From contig CAXUHB010000001.1 in NCBI GenBank assembly GCA_964250755.1, positions 62,001 through 126,000 of the forward strand: a stretch of 64,000 nt of DNA. The letters run 5' to 3'. The translations under genes were made by a program, and so were the position numbers. This DNA is from DASWOJ01 sp964250755 (GTDB lineage: Bacteria; Pseudomonadota; Alphaproteobacteria; Acetobacterales; Acetobacteraceae). Shown here one piece after another: positions 1-9,200 of this stretch; position 1 is the first letter of the stretch, and the number at the start of each line of letters is the position of its first letter. The notes below the pieces were generated by a model. The model ran no database searches and was not told the DNA's origin. It saw nothing but the letters and a program-made list of their open reading frames with translations.

Positions 1-1
1 C

Positions 2-616
2 GGCGCGCAATATCCCGACGGCACCACCGACGTGACCCGCACAGTCTGGACCGGCCCGGGTACCCCGCCTGCCGAAGTGCGGGACCGCTTCACGCGCGTG
101 CTGCAGGGCCACATCGCCATCGCGTCGGCGCTGTTCCCCGCCGGGGTATGCGGCCCGCATCTGGACGCGCTAGCCCGGCGGGCGCTGTGGCAAGTTGGGC
201 TAGACTACGACCACGGAACCGGGCACGGCGTCGGCAGCTACCTGTCCGTGCATGAAGGTCCCTGCGGCGTGTCCCGCACGGCCAAGCTGGTGCCGCTGCA
301 AGCCGGGATGATCCTGTCCGATGAACCCGGTTTCTACCTGCCAGGCGCCTACGGCATTCGGCTGGAGAACCTGCTGCTGGTCCAGCCCGCTGACCTGCCC
401 GGCGCTGGCAAGCCGTTCCTGCAGTTCGAGACGCTGACCCTGGCCCCCTTCGACCGGCGCCTGATCGAGCCGGGACTGCTGACCGCGGAGGAGCGCAGAT
501 GGCTGGATGCCTACCATGCTCGGGTGCTGCGGGAGGTCGGGCCATTGCTGGAAGAAACGGTGCTGGATGGTGCGGCGCGGGAGTGGCTGGGGGTGGCCTG
601 CGCGCCTTTGGTGTAG
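2..616 (+). CDS. Xaa-Pro aminopeptidase family protein (M24B), C-terminal part
   Basis: The 5' end lies outside the window; the frame is open from base 2. It begins inside the metal-binding region (GAQYPDGTTDVTRT), where the two aspartates of M24B peptidases reside. The conserved histidine motif follows (GTGHGVGSYLSVHEGP), then a glutamate in LSDEPGFY and another in GIRLENLLLV. Together these are the five dinuclear-metal ligands expected of aminopeptidase P. The C-terminal tail (LTAEERRWLDAYHARV) is typical of the cytoplasmic enzyme that removes N-terminal residues preceding proline. The visible part is about 204 codons, roughly the last third of a 600-residue enzyme. The next gene is on the opposite strand, so this is the last gene of its unit. 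Confidence 0.93.
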   Translation, partial: GAQYPDGTTDVTRTVWTGPGTPPAEVRDRFTRVLQGHIAIASALFPAGVCGPHLDALARRALWQVGLDYDHGTGHGVGSYLSVHEGPCGVSRTAKLVPLQAGMILSDEPGFYLPGAYGIRLENLLLVQPADLPGAGKPFLQFETLTLAPFDRRLIEPGLLTAEERRWLDAYHARVLREVGPLLEETVLDGAAREWLGVACAPLV

Positions 617-696
617 ATTGGGCGGCGGCCTGCCTGGCCGTCATTCTTGCTGGGCATCCGTGTGGTGCCGCCAGCCACTTGCTTGGACCATTCCAT

Positions 697-793
697 GTCA
701 TTGCGAGGAGCGCAGCGAGGCGGCGACCCAGGGGGCGCCGGAGCGGTATTGGCGGTTCCTGGAGCGCCGCGCCGCTGCGCGGCTCGCGATGAC
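697..793. repeat. Dispersed palindromic repeat, family B copy 1
   Basis: The element is bounded by inverted ends: GTCATTGCGAG at 697-707 and its near-perfect complement CTCGCGATGAC at 783-793. The sequence just inside the ends is also partly complementary. It fills the 617-1039 interval between two convergent genes, where I see no open frame with coding character. Other, mostly half-length, copies lie near 27024, 34118 and 58750. It resembles the small extragenic palindromes common in alphaproteobacteria. Confidence 0.75.
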
Positions 794-1039
794 GGAGTCT
801 TGGTTGACGCGTGCTGCGTCCGGGACGCAACCGTCCTGTCCTGTTCCTGGAGAAGGGTGCCCAGGCAGGAGCGCTGCGTTGCCTGTCCCTGCGCTACCCC
901 GGGGTTGTTCGGGCCTTAGGTTTACTCCCGGAACCCTCAGACCGACGTGAACAGGCAATGCCCAGGTTCAGCCGCCGTGCATGTTGCGGTTCGTGCAGGC
1001 TTGTCAGGCGGCATTGTTGCAGGGGGCAAGCCGCTGCTG

Positions 1040-1543
1040 TCAGGCATCCCGCCCGCGCGCGGCATCAATGGATAGGGGGCCGCTGCCCCGCATCGCAACG
1101 GCCACGCACAGCAGCATCCACATGAGCGGATACTCCATGCCGCGCCCGCTCCAGAACCAGCCAGCCGGCATGTGGACCAGGAACGCCGCGACCGCGAGCA
1201 GCACCCCCGCCGCCAGTGCCGCCGGGCGGGTGAACACGCCGAGCACGATGCACAGGCCGCCGAAGAACTCGGTTGCGCCGACCAAGTAAGCCAGCGGCAG
1301 CGGCGGCTGCAGGCCCAGCCGGGCGAACCCCGCCGCAGTCTCCGCAATGTTGCCCCCTGCAAAGCCGAACAGCTTCTGCGCCCCGTGCGGCATCAGAAAC
1401 GCCCCGGTGGCGACCCGCACCAGCGGGTAGGCCAGCGGCTGCAGGCGGGCATACACGGGATCGAGCATGGGAAGGCGGGAGGGGGGCAGGCCAGGGGTGG
1501 CGGTATTGGCGGCGATGTCGGGCAAGCTAATCTCCTGGGTCAT
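1040..1543 (-). CDS. DoxX family membrane protein
   Basis: A 167-residue protein with four predicted membrane helices (about residues 40-60, 78-100, 102-122 and 134-150). It carries the DoxX-type signature of a glycine-rich first helix (VRVATGAFLMPHGAQKLFG) followed by the second repeat around VGATEFFGGLCIVLG. DoxX/DoxD-like proteins are inner-membrane proteins linked to quinone or redox functions, but the biochemical role of this subgroup is unsettled. The start overlaps the end of the upstream hexapeptide transferase gene by 17 bases, so the two are probably translated from one message. A GAGAAG stretch just upstream of the ATG could serve as a weak ribosome site. Confidence 0.88.
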   Translation of the reverse strand: MTQEISLPDIAANTATPGLPPSRLPMLDPVYARLQPLAYPLVRVATGAFLMPHGAQKLFGFAGGNIAETAAGFARLGLQPPLPLAYLVGATEFFGGLCIVLGVFTRPAALAAGVLLAVAAFLVHMPAGWFWSGRGMEYPLMWMLLCVAVAMRGSGPLSIDAARGRDA

Positions 1544-2168
1544 GCTTCTCGCAGAATTCGGCGGCGCCCAGCCTTCGGAAGTCCTGCATTGCCGCCCCGA
1601 TGCGTTCGTGCGGCCAGTCCCACCAGGCGATGCGGTGCAGCGCGGCGACTTGTCGTTCCGGAAAGCGGAGGCGCAGCGTCCGCGCAGGGTTGCCTACGAC
1701 GACCGCGAAGGGCGGCACGTCCTTGGTGACGATGGCGCCCGCGCCCACCGCCGCCCCGGTGCCGACGTTGCGGCCGGGCAGCACGATGGCGCCATGGCCT
1801 ATCCAGACATCATGGCCCAGCGTCACCGGGCTGGACCGCCGCCAGTCAAAAAAGTCCGGGTCGTCCGGCCCCAACCCGTAGGCGCTGCTGCGGTATCCCA
1901 CGTGGCTCAGCATCACGCGGTCCAGCGGGTGGTTGCCCGGGTTGATCCGGGTGTGCGCGGCGATGGAGCAGAACTTGCCGACCTCCGTATGGATGATGTC
2001 GCTGTCGTTCACGACATAGGAGTAGTCGCCGAAGCTGCTTTCCGCGACCTTGGTTCGCGCGCCGACCTCGCACCAGATGCCGAAGGTGGTCGCACGGACG
2101 GAGGCGGTGCGGTGGATGCTTGGCTTCGTGCCGAGCGACTTGGAGAGGGAGGCTGGGTCGTTGGCCAC
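1527..2168 (-). CDS. Hexapeptide-repeat acyltransferase, phosphonate-metabolism type
   Basis: A 213-residue left-handed beta-helix protein. Imperfect hexapeptide turns run from about residue 18 (IHRTASVRATTFG) to residue 165. A longer loop (HTEVGKFCSIAAHTRINPGNHP) is followed by HDVWIGHGAIVLPG, which holds the catalytic-type histidine. These features and the WWDWPHERI tail match the transferase subfamily often encoded in phn (C-P lyase) clusters. No phn gene is visible here, so the substrate is unknown; it may acetylate an aminoalkyl compound or sugar. It overlaps the downstream doxX-like gene by 17 bases. The hypothetical gene at 2184 lies just upstream on the same strand, 15 bases away. Confidence 0.85.
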   Translation of the reverse strand: MANDPASLSKSLGTKPSIHRTASVRATTFGIWCEVGARTKVAESSFGDYSYVVNDSDIIHTEVGKFCSIAAHTRINPGNHPLDRVMLSHVGYRSSAYGLGPDDPDFFDWRRSSPVTLGHDVWIGHGAIVLPGRNVGTGAAVGAGAIVTKDVPPFAVVVGNPARTLRLRFPERQVAALHRIAWWDWPHERIGAAMQDFRRLGAAEFCEKHDPGD

Positions 2169-2183
2169 GTCGGCTCCGGCGGT

Positions 2184-2543
2184 TCAGCCCGCGGCCGCCA
2201 TCGCCTCGTGCAGGCCGGCCAGCAACGGCGCAAGGGCGGGGTAGGCACCGAGCCGGGTGTAGGCCGCGTCGTCGCAGAAATCCAGCCGCAGCAGGTCCCC
2301 CTCGCGGTGGACGACCCAGGTGGGCTGCAATGCGTCCGAAGAGGCGGCGACGGCAGGCATCACCATCGCCATCGCCGCGCCATCCAGGTCCTTATGCGTC
2401 ACCACGCGCCAACCTGGGCCGGCTGCCGCAGCAACTGCGTCCAACTCGGCTCGGGTCAGGCCGGCGGTGCTCATCAGCCGGGACAGGGTGGCGGTGCGGT
2501 GTGCATCGGGGTTGCGCCTGAGGTGCTTGCGATGGGTGCTCAT
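2184..2543 (-). CDS. Hypothetical protein, 119 aa
   Basis: The start at 2543 is chosen over a longer frame reaching 2663 because a strong ribosome site (GGGAGGAA) sits six bases before this ATG. The N-terminus is basic (MSTHRKHLRRNPDAHR), followed by a helical segment (SRLMSTAGLTRAELDAVAAAAG) and a mixed region with VVHREGDLLRLDFCDD. No signal peptide or membrane helix is present, so it is probably cytoplasmic. I do not recognise the family. It precedes the hexapeptide transferase and doxX-like genes and is probably the first gene of that unit, divergent from the MFS gene. Confidence 0.7.
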   Translation of the reverse strand: MSTHRKHLRRNPDAHRTATLSRLMSTAGLTRAELDAVAAAAGPGWRVVTHKDLDGAAMAMVMPAVAASSDALQPTWVVHREGDLLRLDFCDDAAYTRLGAYPALAPLLAGLHEAMAAAG

Positions 2544-2598
2544 GCCGGGTTCCTCCCGTTTTGCCAAGCTGCGCGCCGACGCCGCAGCTAGTTTGAGG

Positions 2599-2636
2599 TT
2601 AACGATGTTAAGCGGCATTCCCTTATGAATGCTTAA
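2599..2636. promoter_or_regulatory. Candidate operator region in divergent promoter interval
   Basis: The interval between the divergent genes starting at 2543 and 2728 is A+T-rich compared with its surroundings. It contains TTAACGATGTTAA (2599-2611, a 5-bp inverted repeat with 3-base spacer), then GCATTC-N6-GAATGC (2615-2632) inside a wider imperfect palindrome ending in CTTAA. Regulator binding is inferred from symmetry only. Confidence 0.35.
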
Positions 2637-2727
2637 TTCTCCTGCCTTCTGGTTCTGTCGCAAGAACCAGGAGGCGCGAGGAGCGCAGGCGCTTCACCAT
2701 GCTGGGGCATTCTTGAAAGCCCTCCAG

Positions 2728-3945
2728 ATGGAACCTTTATCGCCTGCCTTCACTCGGCTTGCCTGGTCCAACCTGCTCGCGCAGTCGGCGGAGCAGCTTG
2801 GGTTGGCTGCCGTGCCGCTGGTGGCGGTGCTGGCGCTTGGCGCGGGCGCGGGAGAGACCGGGCTGCTGGCCGCGGCGCAGACCCTGCCATTCCTGTTGCT
2901 GTCCCTGCCGTTGGGCGTCCTGGCGGACCGGATGCCCCGGCGGTTCCTGATGTCTGCCGCCGAGTGGCTGCGCGCCGCGGCGCTGCTTGCGTTGCCGATG
3001 CTTGCCGGGGCCGGACTGGCATCGGTGCCGGCGCTGGGCGTGCTGGGCTTTCTGGCCGCAACGGGCACGGTGGCCTACGGCGTCGCTGCGCCATCGCTTG
3101 TGCCGGCCCTAGTGCCGCGGGCGCTGCTGTCGGCTGCGAATGGACGGCTGGAATTGGTTCGCAGCCTGGCCTTCTTCGCCGGGCCGGCGCTGGGCGGAGT
3201 GCTGGTGGCCTGGAGTGGTCCGTCGCCCGCCTTCGTGCTGGCCGGGATGCTGTCGGCTGGTGCCGCCCTGCTGCTGCGCGGGCTTGCGGAGCCGCCGCGC
3301 CCGGCGACACCGTGCCGGGCCGTGATGCACGACCTGCGGGAGGGTGCGGCCTTCACCTGGACCCATCCGCTGCTGCGCCCGATCCTGCTGACGGCGGTGG
3401 CGTGGAACGTGTCCTGGTTCGTCCTGCAAGGGATTTACGCCGTCTATGCCGTGGACAGGCTGGGATTGTCGGCGGCTGGGGTGGGCGGGACGCTCGCGGC
3501 CTACGGGGCAGGAATGGTCGGCGGGGCTGCCGCAGCGCCTTGGGCGGTGCGGACCCTGCCGTTCGGGCGGGTGATCCTGCTCGGGCCTGCGGTGTCGGTC
3601 GTGGCGGCCCTAGTCATGCTGGCCTCGGTTTGGCAGCCCGGCATCATCCTGCCGGCAGCGTCGTTCTTCCTGTTCGGCGCCGGGCCGATCCTGTGGACCA
3701 TTGCGCAAACAACCTTGCGCCAGGCGGTCACGCCCGTGGCGCTGCTTGGCCGGGTGTCTGCATTAGTGACGATGGCAACCTTCGGGGCGCGTCCCCTGGG
3801 CGCAGCGCTTGGGGCGCTGGTGGGCGGGACGTGGGGGCCGGTGCCGTGCATTGCGCTGGCGGTGGCTGGCTTTGCGATGCAGGCCGCGGTGATCCTGCTG
3901 TCGCCGGTGCCGGGGCTGGCGCGATTGCCGGAGACAGCGGGATAG
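2728..3945 (+). CDS. MFS transporter (EntS/MFS_3-like exporter)
   Basis: A 405-residue major facilitator with about 12 membrane helices. It shows the cytoplasmic loop 2-3 motif typical of MFS proteins (GVLADRMPRRFLM, about residues 72-84) and a second-half counterpart near GRVSALVTMATFGARPLG. The N-terminus (LSPAFTRLAWSNLLAQSAEQLG) matches the group that includes the enterobactin exporter EntS and other drug or siderophore exporters. The substrate cannot be told from sequence. The frame is open to 2629, but residues before 2728 look non-coding and the hydrophobic core begins shortly after this ATG, so I start here. The gene converges on the SirB1-like gene at 3989. Confidence 0.85.
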   Translation: MEPLSPAFTRLAWSNLLAQSAEQLGLAAVPLVAVLALGAGAGETGLLAAAQTLPFLLLSLPLGVLADRMPRRFLMSAAEWLRAAALLALPMLAGAGLASVPALGVLGFLAATGTVAYGVAAPSLVPALVPRALLSAANGRLELVRSLAFFAGPALGGVLVAWSGPSPAFVLAGMLSAGAALLLRGLAEPPRPATPCRAVMHDLREGAAFTWTHPLLRPILLTAVAWNVSWFVLQGIYAVYAVDRLGLSAAGVGGTLAAYGAGMVGGAAAAPWAVRTLPFGRVILLGPAVSVVAALVMLASVWQPGIILPAASFFLFGAGPILWTIAQTTLRQAVTPVALLGRVSALVTMATFGARPLGAALGALVGGTWGPVPCIALAVAGFAMQAAVILLSPVPGLARLPETAG

Positions 3946-3988
3946 AAGGCTATCTTCCTGCATCTCTCTGCAGCAGAGGGACAGCATC

Positions 3989-4846
3989 TCAGTTCAGCTG
4001 GGACCGCAGCCCCTCGATGGCAGCGCGCGTCCGCGCCGCAGCGTCTCCTTGCGGCACGATGTCCAGGAAGCGTTCGTAGCACCGCAGCGCTGCCGCCACG
4101 CGCTCCAACCGCTCGTTCAGCACAGCGGCGTCCCGCCACAGCATCGCGGTGTCCGGCGCGATCCGCAGCATGTCCTCGATGCAGGCCAGCGCGCCAGGAA
4201 GGTCGCCCGCGGCCTCGCGCCGGCCGCGGAGGTTGTTTTGCAAGCGCAGCAAGACTCCCCGAGCCGGCATCGGCTGCAGCACGCCGGGGCGCAACTCGGC
4301 ATCTGTGCCCTCGATCCGCTTCAGCAGACCGCGCAGGTCGCGAGCGCCCAGGGGCACGCCGCCTGCAAACACGTCCAGCACGATGCTCTGCGGCTCTGTG
4401 GCGCGGAGCTTGCCGCGGGGCCGCTCGCCCTGTAGCGCGATCAGGAAGTGGCCGGGGAAGTCCAGCCCGTGCGCGGACCAACCTGCTGCCCGCGCGCAGT
4501 GGAGCCACAGGATGCCCAGCGCCACTGGCAGCCCGCGCCGACGCTCTGTCACGCGGATCAGGTTGGCGTTGGCCGGGTCGTCATAGGTTTCGGCGTCTCC
4601 GGCATAGCGGTGCCGTCCGGCGATCAACCCGGCCAGCCCACCGGCGCGCGCCGCCAGTTCGTTGCCGGGCAGCTCGCGCGCCAGGTCCACCGCATCCCGC
4701 GCCAACTCTGACAAGTGCGCCCCGGCGGCCCGCCAGTCGCGGTCCGGTGTGTCAATCCGCGCGAACTGCAGCGCCACCCCGGCCAAGTCCAGCTCCACGT
4801 CCGGGATTTGGCCGGCAGCGTCCAGGGCGATGCGCGGATCGCTCAT
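3989..4846 (-). CDS. SirB1-family transglutaminase-like protein with TPR tail
   Basis: A 285-residue protein. The first 180 residues match the SirB1/transglutaminase-like fold (DDPANANLIRVTERRRGLPV, then LDFPGHFLIALQG and ILDVFAGGVPLG-type strands). The last 80 residues form TPR-like helices (RLQNNLRGRREAAGDLPGAL; LNERLERVAAALRCYERFL). Members are cytoplasmic and widespread; the E. coli homologue is named for an invasion-regulator locus but its activity is uncharacterised. It starts ten bases after the thiC stop on the same strand, so it is probably transcribed with thiC under the TPP riboswitch. Confidence 0.85.
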   Translation of the reverse strand: MSDPRIALDAAGQIPDVELDLAGVALQFARIDTPDRDWRAAGAHLSELARDAVDLARELPGNELAARAGGLAGLIAGRHRYAGDAETYDDPANANLIRVTERRRGLPVALGILWLHCARAAGWSAHGLDFPGHFLIALQGERPRGKLRATEPQSIVLDVFAGGVPLGARDLRGLLKRIEGTDAELRPGVLQPMPARGVLLRLQNNLRGRREAAGDLPGALACIEDMLRIAPDTAMLWRDAAVLNERLERVAAALRCYERFLDIVPQGDAAARTRAAIEGLRSQLN

Positions 4847-4856
4847 CGCCGTCGGG

Positions 4857-6671
<1,815 letters not shown>

Positions 6672-6723
6672 TGCGGCACGCCTCCCATGTGGGCTGGCGG
6701 CATCGGGGCGGGGCATCGCGGCT

Positions 6724-6829
6724 GGTCCCGTCCCTACGCCGGCATGACCCGGATCAGGTTACACAGGGTCACCGCGCGGCCCCCTGCGAGCGGGATGGCG
6801 TGCGGACTCTCAGCCCCTAGCGCGGGACC
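6724..6829 (-). promoter_or_regulatory. TPP riboswitch (THI element)
   Basis: Read on the minus strand, the element has the conserved GGGGCTGAGAGTCC pyrimidine-sensor region. The second conserved block is ACCCTGTGTAACCTGATCC followed by GGGTCATGCCGGCGTAGGGA. The terminal P1 stem is GGTCCCG (6823-6829) pairing with CGGGACC (6724-6730). It ends 52 bases before the thiC start. The short distance suggests control of translation initiation rather than a long terminator, but I did not fold the expression platform. Confidence 0.97.
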
Positions 6830-6995
6830 CCCCTCGGATAAGGTGCAACGTCGGGCTGGGACGGCGGCCTGTCAAGCGGCCTGCTGATGGACAGGCACCT
6901 GCCGCGCGTTGCCGGGCCATCGTGCGATCACGCCTTTCCGAGTTGCTACGCCGCACCTACCCTATGGTCGGCAGCACGGTTGGAGTCAGGGGCGC

Positions 6996-7715
6996 ATGGC
7001 GTTGGCACAAGGGGTGGGGCGGCGCAGCGTCCTGATCGGGGCGGCGGCGCTGGCCGGGTGCCAGCAGGTTCCGGCTGTCCCGGCGGCGGCCGTGGTGCCC
7101 CAGCTCGGACCTGGCCGCATCGGCTACATCGCCGTCCAGGGTCCGATCATTCCCGCAGTGCGCGACGCCTTCATCCTGAACGCGGACAAGCTGTTGGCCC
7201 AGGGGGCGGCCGAAATCTACCTGCTCATCGCTTCGCCCGGCGGCGTCGTGACGGCGGCGCAGGACATGATCGGCTTCATGGACCGGACGCACGCCGGACG
7301 GGGCACGCGTTTCACGACGCACAACCTGGGCGTGGTGGCATCGGCGGCGTGCTACGTGTTTCTGGCGGGGCAGCGGCGCCTGTCGGTGCCGCGCGGGCAG
7401 TTCCTGTTCCATGAAGCTGCGGTGGTGTCCAATGGAGCTATCACCAGCTTGGCGTTGCAGGACGCCAGCGCCAAGATGCAGCAGATCGAGCGGTCCTTCC
7501 TGACCATGCTGACCAGCCGCACGCGCCTGACCGAAGCGGAGGCGTCGTCCTTCATACGCCGCACCGTCATCCTGAGCGCGGACGAGGCGCGGCGGGACGG
7601 CGTCATTGAGGCCACGGCAGAATTCGCATTGCCGCCAGGGGCGACGCTGGTCGGCATACGTGCGGTTCCGAATGGTACGGCGGCGCCGCGGCGGGCGGAG
7701 GCGGGAGCAGGTTAA
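6996..7715 (+). CDS. ClpP-like (SDH/crotonase-fold) lipoprotein
   Basis: A 239-residue protein. It begins with a lipoprotein signal (RRSVLIGAAALAGC, lipobox cysteine at about residue 22), so it should be anchored in the envelope. The rest follows the ClpP fold: IASPGGVVTAAQDMI, then VVASAACYVFLAG with a serine at about residue 116, and FLFHEA with a histidine at about 139, matching the ClpP Ser/His spacing. The region where ClpP carries its catalytic aspartate reads IRRTVILSADEARRDG, without an acidic residue at the expected place. It may be a periplasmic peptidase or a degenerate relative. The start at 6996 is chosen because it gives the signal peptide. It converges on the HIT gene. Confidence 0.75.
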   Translation: MALAQGVGRRSVLIGAAALAGCQQVPAVPAAAVVPQLGPGRIGYIAVQGPIIPAVRDAFILNADKLLAQGAAEIYLLIASPGGVVTAAQDMIGFMDRTHAGRGTRFTTHNLGVVASAACYVFLAGQRRLSVPRGQFLFHEAAVVSNGAITSLALQDASAKMQQIERSFLTMLTSRTRLTEAEASSFIRRTVILSADEARRDGVIEATAEFALPPGATLVGIRAVPNGTAAPRRAEAGAG

Positions 7716-7725
7716 CGGCCGCGGT

Positions 7726-8112
7726 TCAGCCGCCGGGCTGCGCGACCATCACGCCGAGCGGCGCGCCGCCGAACAAGTGGACGTGCAGATGCGGCACTTC
7801 CTGTCCGCCGTGCCCACCCATGTTGGACAGGATGCGGTAGCCTGGGCCTTCCAGCTCCAGTTGCCGGGCCACCGTGCCGACAGCGCGGAAGAAGCCGGCG
7901 ATTTCCGGTTCCGGAGCTGTTGCAGCGAAGTCGGTGAAGGACACGTAGCGTCCGCGCGGGATGACCAGCACGTGGACGGGGGCTTGCGGCGCGATGTCGT
8001 GGAAGGCCACCGCCCACTCGTCCTCATAGACCTGGCGGGACGGGATTTCGCCGCGCAGGATGCGGGCGAAGATGTTCTGGTCATCATAGGGTCCGACGCC
8101 GCTGACGGGCAT
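7726..8112 (-). CDS. HIT family nucleotide-binding protein (HinT-like)
   Basis: A 128-residue protein with the histidine triad HLHVHL near residue 105 and the family N-terminus DDQNIFARILRGEIPS. Other conserved strands are AFHDIAPQAPVHVLVIPR and GYRILSNMGGHGGQEVPH. HIT proteins hydrolyse adenosine-5'-monophosphoramidates in the cytoplasm. The start at 8112 has a GGAGAT ribosome site; the frame is open further upstream but without the family signature. The gene is convergent with the ClpP-like gene and divergent from the lipoprotein gene at 8231. Confidence 0.95.
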   Translation of the reverse strand: MPVSGVGPYDDQNIFARILRGEIPSRQVYEDEWAVAFHDIAPQAPVHVLVIPRGRYVSFTDFAATAPEPEIAGFFRAVGTVARQLELEGPGYRILSNMGGHGGQEVPHLHVHLFGGAPLGVMVAQPGG

Positions 8113-8230
8113 GGCCGCATCTCCTGCAAGGGCGGCGGCGCGAACCGCCGCCGTGCCGCCACGTTTGCAGCATAAGTGCGGGTGCGTGCCAAGGCGGATG
8201 CGGCGCCTGGGCAGCGGGAGGATGGGACCG

Positions 8231-8779
8231 ATGCGGGTTGTTTGGATGGCAGGCCTGGCCATGTGCCTTGCTGTGCAAGGGTGCGCACCCCCGCCTGGCG
8301 GGTACTACGGCGCGCCGCCGGGCTACGCGCCGCAGCCCTACATTGCGGGGCCAGGGAGCGCCGTGCAGCCGCCGACCGACTCCGATCCAGGGTATGCCGA
8401 TCCCGGCTACGCGCAGCCGGGATATGCGCCGGAGGTGGCGCCAGGGCCGGGCTATTACGCCCCTCCGCCCGTCTATGGCTATGCCCCCCCGCCTGTCCTG
8501 CCGCCCTTCGGTCTGTTCAGGGGGCGCGACCGGTTCGACCGGGAGCGGTTCGAGCGGGAACGCTTTGACCGGGGGAGGTTCGACCGGGGTCGGCAAGGGT
8601 TCGACAGGGGGATCGAGCGGAGCCGCTTCCGCGATGGTCCACCGCAGGGGCAGCGCCCGCAACAGCAGGCTGCTCCTGCGGCGCTGCAAGGCCCGGCCCG
8701 GCCCCAGGACTTCCGCCGCCCGCCGGAGGGGGGAGGCCGCCGGGGCATGACGCCGGAGCAGTTGCGGCAGCTTCGCTAG
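8231..8779 (+). CDS. Small lipoprotein with tyrosine/proline- and RFDR-repeat regions
   Basis: A 182-residue protein with a short signal peptide ending in a lipobox (LAVQGC). After the cysteine comes a Gly/Tyr/Pro-rich segment (GYADPGYAQPGYAP). From about residue 100 there is a highly charged run of six to seven copies of an R-F-D/E-R unit, then a Gln/Pro/Arg-rich tail. A GGGAGG site nine bases upstream supports the start. I do not recognise a family. The low-complexity composition suggests an envelope protein with an extended, possibly RNA- or polyanion-binding charged tail, but that is inference. Confidence 0.7.
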   Translation: MRVVWMAGLAMCLAVQGCAPPPGGYYGAPPGYAPQPYIAGPGSAVQPPTDSDPGYADPGYAQPGYAPEVAPGPGYYAPPPVYGYAPPPVLPPFGLFRGRDRFDRERFERERFDRGRFDRGRQGFDRGIERSRFRDGPPQGQRPQQQAAPAALQGPARPQDFRRPPEGGGRRGMTPEQLRQLR

Positions 8780-8854
8780 GGGCTGTGCGGCAGGCCCCGG
8801 TTCCACCGGGCGGCGAGGGCTGCTACATGGCCGGATGATGCAAGGACAAGCTGG

Positions 8855-9076
8855 ATGAAGCCAACCGACATCGCCCGCGTGCAGACCTACCTTCGGCGCA
8901 CGCTGGGCAACGACCGGATCACCGTCGAGGTGCCGAAGCGCAAGGGCGCCTCCGTCGAGGTTACGGTGGACAAGGACTTCCTGGGGACGCTGCACCGGGA
9001 CGAGGAGGAGGGGGAGGTTTCGTATTCCCTGACGATCTCCATCCTGGAGGAGGATCTGCCGCCGACGAAGGGATAG
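8855..9076 (+). CDS. DUF3126 family protein
   Basis: A 73-residue protein beginning MKPTDIARVQTYLRRTLGN and containing VEVTVDKDFLGTLHRDEEEG, which matches the short alphaproteobacterial family DUF3126. Its function is unknown. There is no signal peptide or membrane segment, and the C-terminus is acidic (SILEEDLPP). It sits alone between the RFDR-repeat lipoprotein gene and the convergent dnaJ gene. Confidence 0.9.
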   Translation: MKPTDIARVQTYLRRTLGNDRITVEVPKRKGASVEVTVDKDFLGTLHRDEEEGEVSYSLTISILEEDLPPTKG

Positions 9077-9200
9077 GGCGGAGCGTCGGTGCCTTCCTGT
9101 GGGAAAAGGATAGAGGCAGAACAGACAGCGCGCGTCACCGGTGGCGATCCCACTTTGGTCCAGAAGCGCCGAAGCCGGCGCCACTGGACCATCCTTCATC

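Noticed and set aside
2629..2727. An N-terminal extension of the MFS protein from an ATG at 2629
   Set aside because: The 33 extra residues look non-coding and overlap the candidate operator. The conserved core begins just after 2728.
3966..3978. CTCTGC-A-GCAGAG as a terminator after the MFS gene
   Set aside because: A one-base loop cannot close a hairpin of this kind and there is no T run, so it is at most a chance palindrome.
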